From Wenyingzhuangia heitensis (GTDB lineage: Bacteria > Bacteroidota > Bacteroidia > Flavobacteriales > Flavobacteriaceae): DNA of 64,000 bases. The notes under the pieces were generated by a model. It saw nothing but the letters and a program-made list of their open reading frames with translations, was not told the DNA's origin and ran no database searches. A program made the translations under genes and the position numbers. The stretch is from contig NZ_JAASQL010000001.1 in NCBI RefSeq assembly GCF_011762155.1, positions 1,178,001 to 1,242,000 of the forward strand, read 5' to 3'. Positions 62,551 through 64,000 of this stretch are shown here, piece by piece. Numbering within the stretch: the stretch's first letter is position 1; every line of letters begins with the position of its first letter.

Positions 62551-63678
62551 ATGATAAAGAAAATAATGATAACAATCTTACTAATTATAGGTTTCCTAAT
62601 TGTAGCATATATAGCATTTAATAAATTTTATCCAAGTTTTGGAGGAGATGTTTCTGAAGAAGCACAATTGATTTATAAACAATCAAAACAATTTAAAGAT
62701 GGAAAATTTCAGAATACAAATCCAGTTCCTGAAAAATTAAGTTTTTCTGAAAACATAAAATTAGCCTATACTTTTTTTACCACAAAAGTACCTAACAGTC
62801 GTCCTGCTAAAAATTTAAAAGTTGATAAATTAGAAGCAAATGAAGTGGCAAATTACAAAGGAGAAACAAGATTGGTTTGGTTTGGACATTCTGCTTTTTT
62901 ATTGCAAATAGATGGGAAAAATATATTAATAGACCCTATGTTTGGAAAAGTAGCAGCCCCACATCCGTTGTTGGGAGGAGATCGTTTTAATAGCGATTTT
63001 CCTTTAGATATTGATAAATTACCAGAGATAGATGCTGTTGTTTTTTCTCATGATCATTACGATCATTTAGATTATGAATCGGTTTTAAAAATAAAACACA
63101 AAACAAATCATTTTTATACACCTTTAGGAGTGGGCACACACTTAAAAGCTTGGGGAATTGATGAAACCAAAATAACTGAAATGGATTGGTGGCAAGAAGT
63201 TAATTTTAAAGAATTGAATTTAGTTTGTACCCCTGCACAACATTTTTCTGGAAGAAAACTGAGTAACGGACAAAGTACTTTGTGGAGCTCTTGGGTAATT
63301 CAATCAAAAAAAGAGAATATTTATTTTAGTGGAGATAGTGGTTATGCCAATCATTTTAAAGAAATAGGAAATAAGTATGGTCCTTTTGATTTGGCGATGA
63401 TGGAATGTGGACAGTATAATGAGATGTGGTCAGACATTCATATGATGCCCGAAGAAACTGCACAGGCAGGAATAGATGTGCAAGCAAAAAAAATAATACC
63501 AATTCATTGGGCAGGTTTTAAATTAGCATTACACACATGGACAGATCCTGTAGAGCGTGTTCAATTAAAAGCCAAAGAGTTAAACCTAAAAGTGATTACT
63601 CCCAAAATAGGAGAGCCAATTATAGTAAAAGATTCAATTAGTAAATATGCCAATTGGTGGAAAAATATTGAAGAATAA
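62551..63678 (+). CDS. Membrane-anchored metallo-beta-lactamase-fold hydrolase, NAPE-PLD/UlaG-like
   Basis: The 375-residue protein has an N-terminal membrane anchor (residues ~3-25) and a metallo-beta-lactamase fold with the zinc motif SHDHYDHLD, then PAQHFSGR, FSGDSGY and IPIHWAGF. The order and the (W)FGHSAFLLQIDGKNILIDPMFG start fit the NAPE-PLD/UlaG branch, which includes phospholipase D-type and lactonase enzymes. The active site should face the periplasm. The natural substrate is unknown; a phospholipid or N-acyl amine is possible. Confidence 0.9.
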   Translation: MIKKIMITILLIIGFLIVAYIAFNKFYPSFGGDVSEEAQLIYKQSKQFKDGKFQNTNPVPEKLSFSENIKLAYTFFTTKVPNSRPAKNLKVDKLEANEVANYKGETRLVWFGHSAFLLQIDGKNILIDPMFGKVAAPHPLLGGDRFNSDFPLDIDKLPEIDAVVFSHDHYDHLDYESVLKIKHKTNHFYTPLGVGTHLKAWGIDETKITEMDWWQEVNFKELNLVCTPAQHFSGRKLSNGQSTLWSSWVIQSKKENIYFSGDSGYANHFKEIGNKYGPFDLAMMECGQYNEMWSDIHMMPEETAQAGIDVQAKKIIPIHWAGFKLALHTWTDPVERVQLKAKELNLKVITPKIGEPIIVKDSISKYANWWKNIEE

Positions 63679-63715
63679 AAAAAGAGGTTCATTTTGTAAA
63701 ATGAACCTCTTTTTT
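63677..63715. terminator. Strong bidirectional terminator
   Basis: An 18-base perfect stem (63677-63694 with 63698-63715) with A and T runs overlaps the end of the hydrolase gene and serves the convergent T9SS gene as well. Confidence 0.9.
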
Positions 63716-63761
63716 TAAGTTATGTCTTGTCTTAATATATTGATAGGCTTACCTATTAGGA

Positions 63762-64000
63762 TTAGTTTTTAAAAATTTTAGCAGCTTGGGTTATATATGA
63801 GTTTTGACAAAAAATAATATAGACTCCTTTTTGCAAATTAGGAATGGTAAAATTTACCTGATTATTTATTAGAGAGTGTGTTTGGTTGTAGATTAAAGCT
63901 CCTACTGTAGAATGTATTTTTACTTCTAAAGAATCATCATTATTGCTGTTGGGTAACGCAATGTTTATTGTATTTACAAACGGATTAGGCGAAATAGTAA
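63762..64000 (-). CDS. C-terminal end of a T9SS-secreted protein (cut by the window edge)
   Basis: Reading the minus strand from the right edge gives an open frame of 78 codons with the stop at 63762-63764. It starts ISPNPFVNTINIALPN and ends AAKIFKN. ISPNPF followed by an IHSTVGALIYN segment and a GVYIIFCQN strand is the type IX secretion type A sorting domain (TIGR04183), so the full protein is exported through T9SS. The start and all functional domains lie beyond the window. The upstream domains cannot be told. Confidence 0.85.
   Translation of the reverse strand, partial: TISPNPFVNTINIALPNSNNDDSLEVKIHSTVGALIYNQTHSLINNQVNFTIPNLQKGVYIIFCQNSYITQAAKIFKN

Noticed and set aside
1-64000. Prophage, insertion sequences, CRISPR, integrases or tRNA-associated islands
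   Set aside because: I looked for transposase, integrase and Cas motifs, regularly spaced repeats and cloverleaf sequences and found none; codon use looks even across the window.

Overview
The window looks like a chromosomal segment of a marine member of the Flavobacteriaceae (Bacteroidota). The DNA is AT-rich and genes are tightly packed. Several promoters match the Bacteroidota consensus (TTG, then 17-23 bases, then TAnnTTTG). Two proteins end in type IX secretion (T9SS) sorting domains, one of them cut by the right edge. A YtxJ-type bacillithiol protein, a GH16 agarase/porphyranase-like enzyme and the gene families present fit an alga-associated flavobacterium. The genus cannot be fixed from the sequence. 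I see no rRNA, tRNA, CRISPR array, insertion sequence, phage or plasmid genes.

Layout. 0-6.5 kb (minus): uvrA, a LOG-family gene and an M1-peptidase-like outer-membrane protein that has lost its zinc motif. 6.5-8.5 kb: mdaB and a divergent LysR gene that share a perfect inverted repeat, then a small secreted protein. 8.6-10.0 kb: an ada-alkB alkylation-repair pair. 10.1-13.5 kb: a three-gene cassette (RimK-like ATP-grasp ligase, GCS2-type ligase, N-formylglutamate amidohydrolase-like enzyme) that probably makes or trims an unknown glutamyl-type compound. 13.6-18.3 kb: two hybrid signalling kinases. 18.5-19.8 kb: mgsA and a GH16 enzyme that stands outside any polysaccharide locus. 19.9-25.1 kb: truA, an ABC exporter, ridA and a class A penicillin-binding protein in one operon. 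25.3-30.5 kb: a Crp-like regulator, an outer-membrane protein, a phosphoesterase, an acyl-CoA synthetase, and oxyR divergent from dps. 30.6-34.7 kb: an outer-membrane protein, smpB, a UbiA-type prenyltransferase, maf and the C-terminal half of a split transketolase, plus a nitroreductase. 34.9-38.5 kb: a NarK-type nitrate/nitrite transporter and an ABC-F protein, separated by 604 bases that contain many TACGTA sites, a complete promoter and several terminators.

38.6-48.8 kb: a 1768-residue T9SS adhesin-like protein, an NfeD-flotillin operon and a YdeP-type molybdoenzyme. 49.0-53.7 kb: an uncharacterised 624-residue protein, a mono-haem c-type protein and a flavin amine oxidase. 53.8-57.5 kb: a 1-Cys peroxiredoxin, a gamma-glutamylcyclotransferase-like protein and clpB. 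57.7-64.0 kb: ytxJ, a MORN-repeat secreted protein, a zinc-ribbon mini-protein, a HAD phosphatase, a lipoprotein, glyA, a metallo-beta-lactamase-fold hydrolase and the end of another T9SS-secreted protein.

The strongest physiological theme is stress defence: oxidants (OxyR, Dps, Prx6, MdaB, YtxJ), DNA damage (UvrA, Ada, AlkB) and protein damage (ClpB). The best candidates for undescribed biology are the RimK/GCS2/amidohydrolase cassette, the 624-residue protein with its c-type partner, and the small transcript between narK and the ABC-F gene with the TACGTA array around it.
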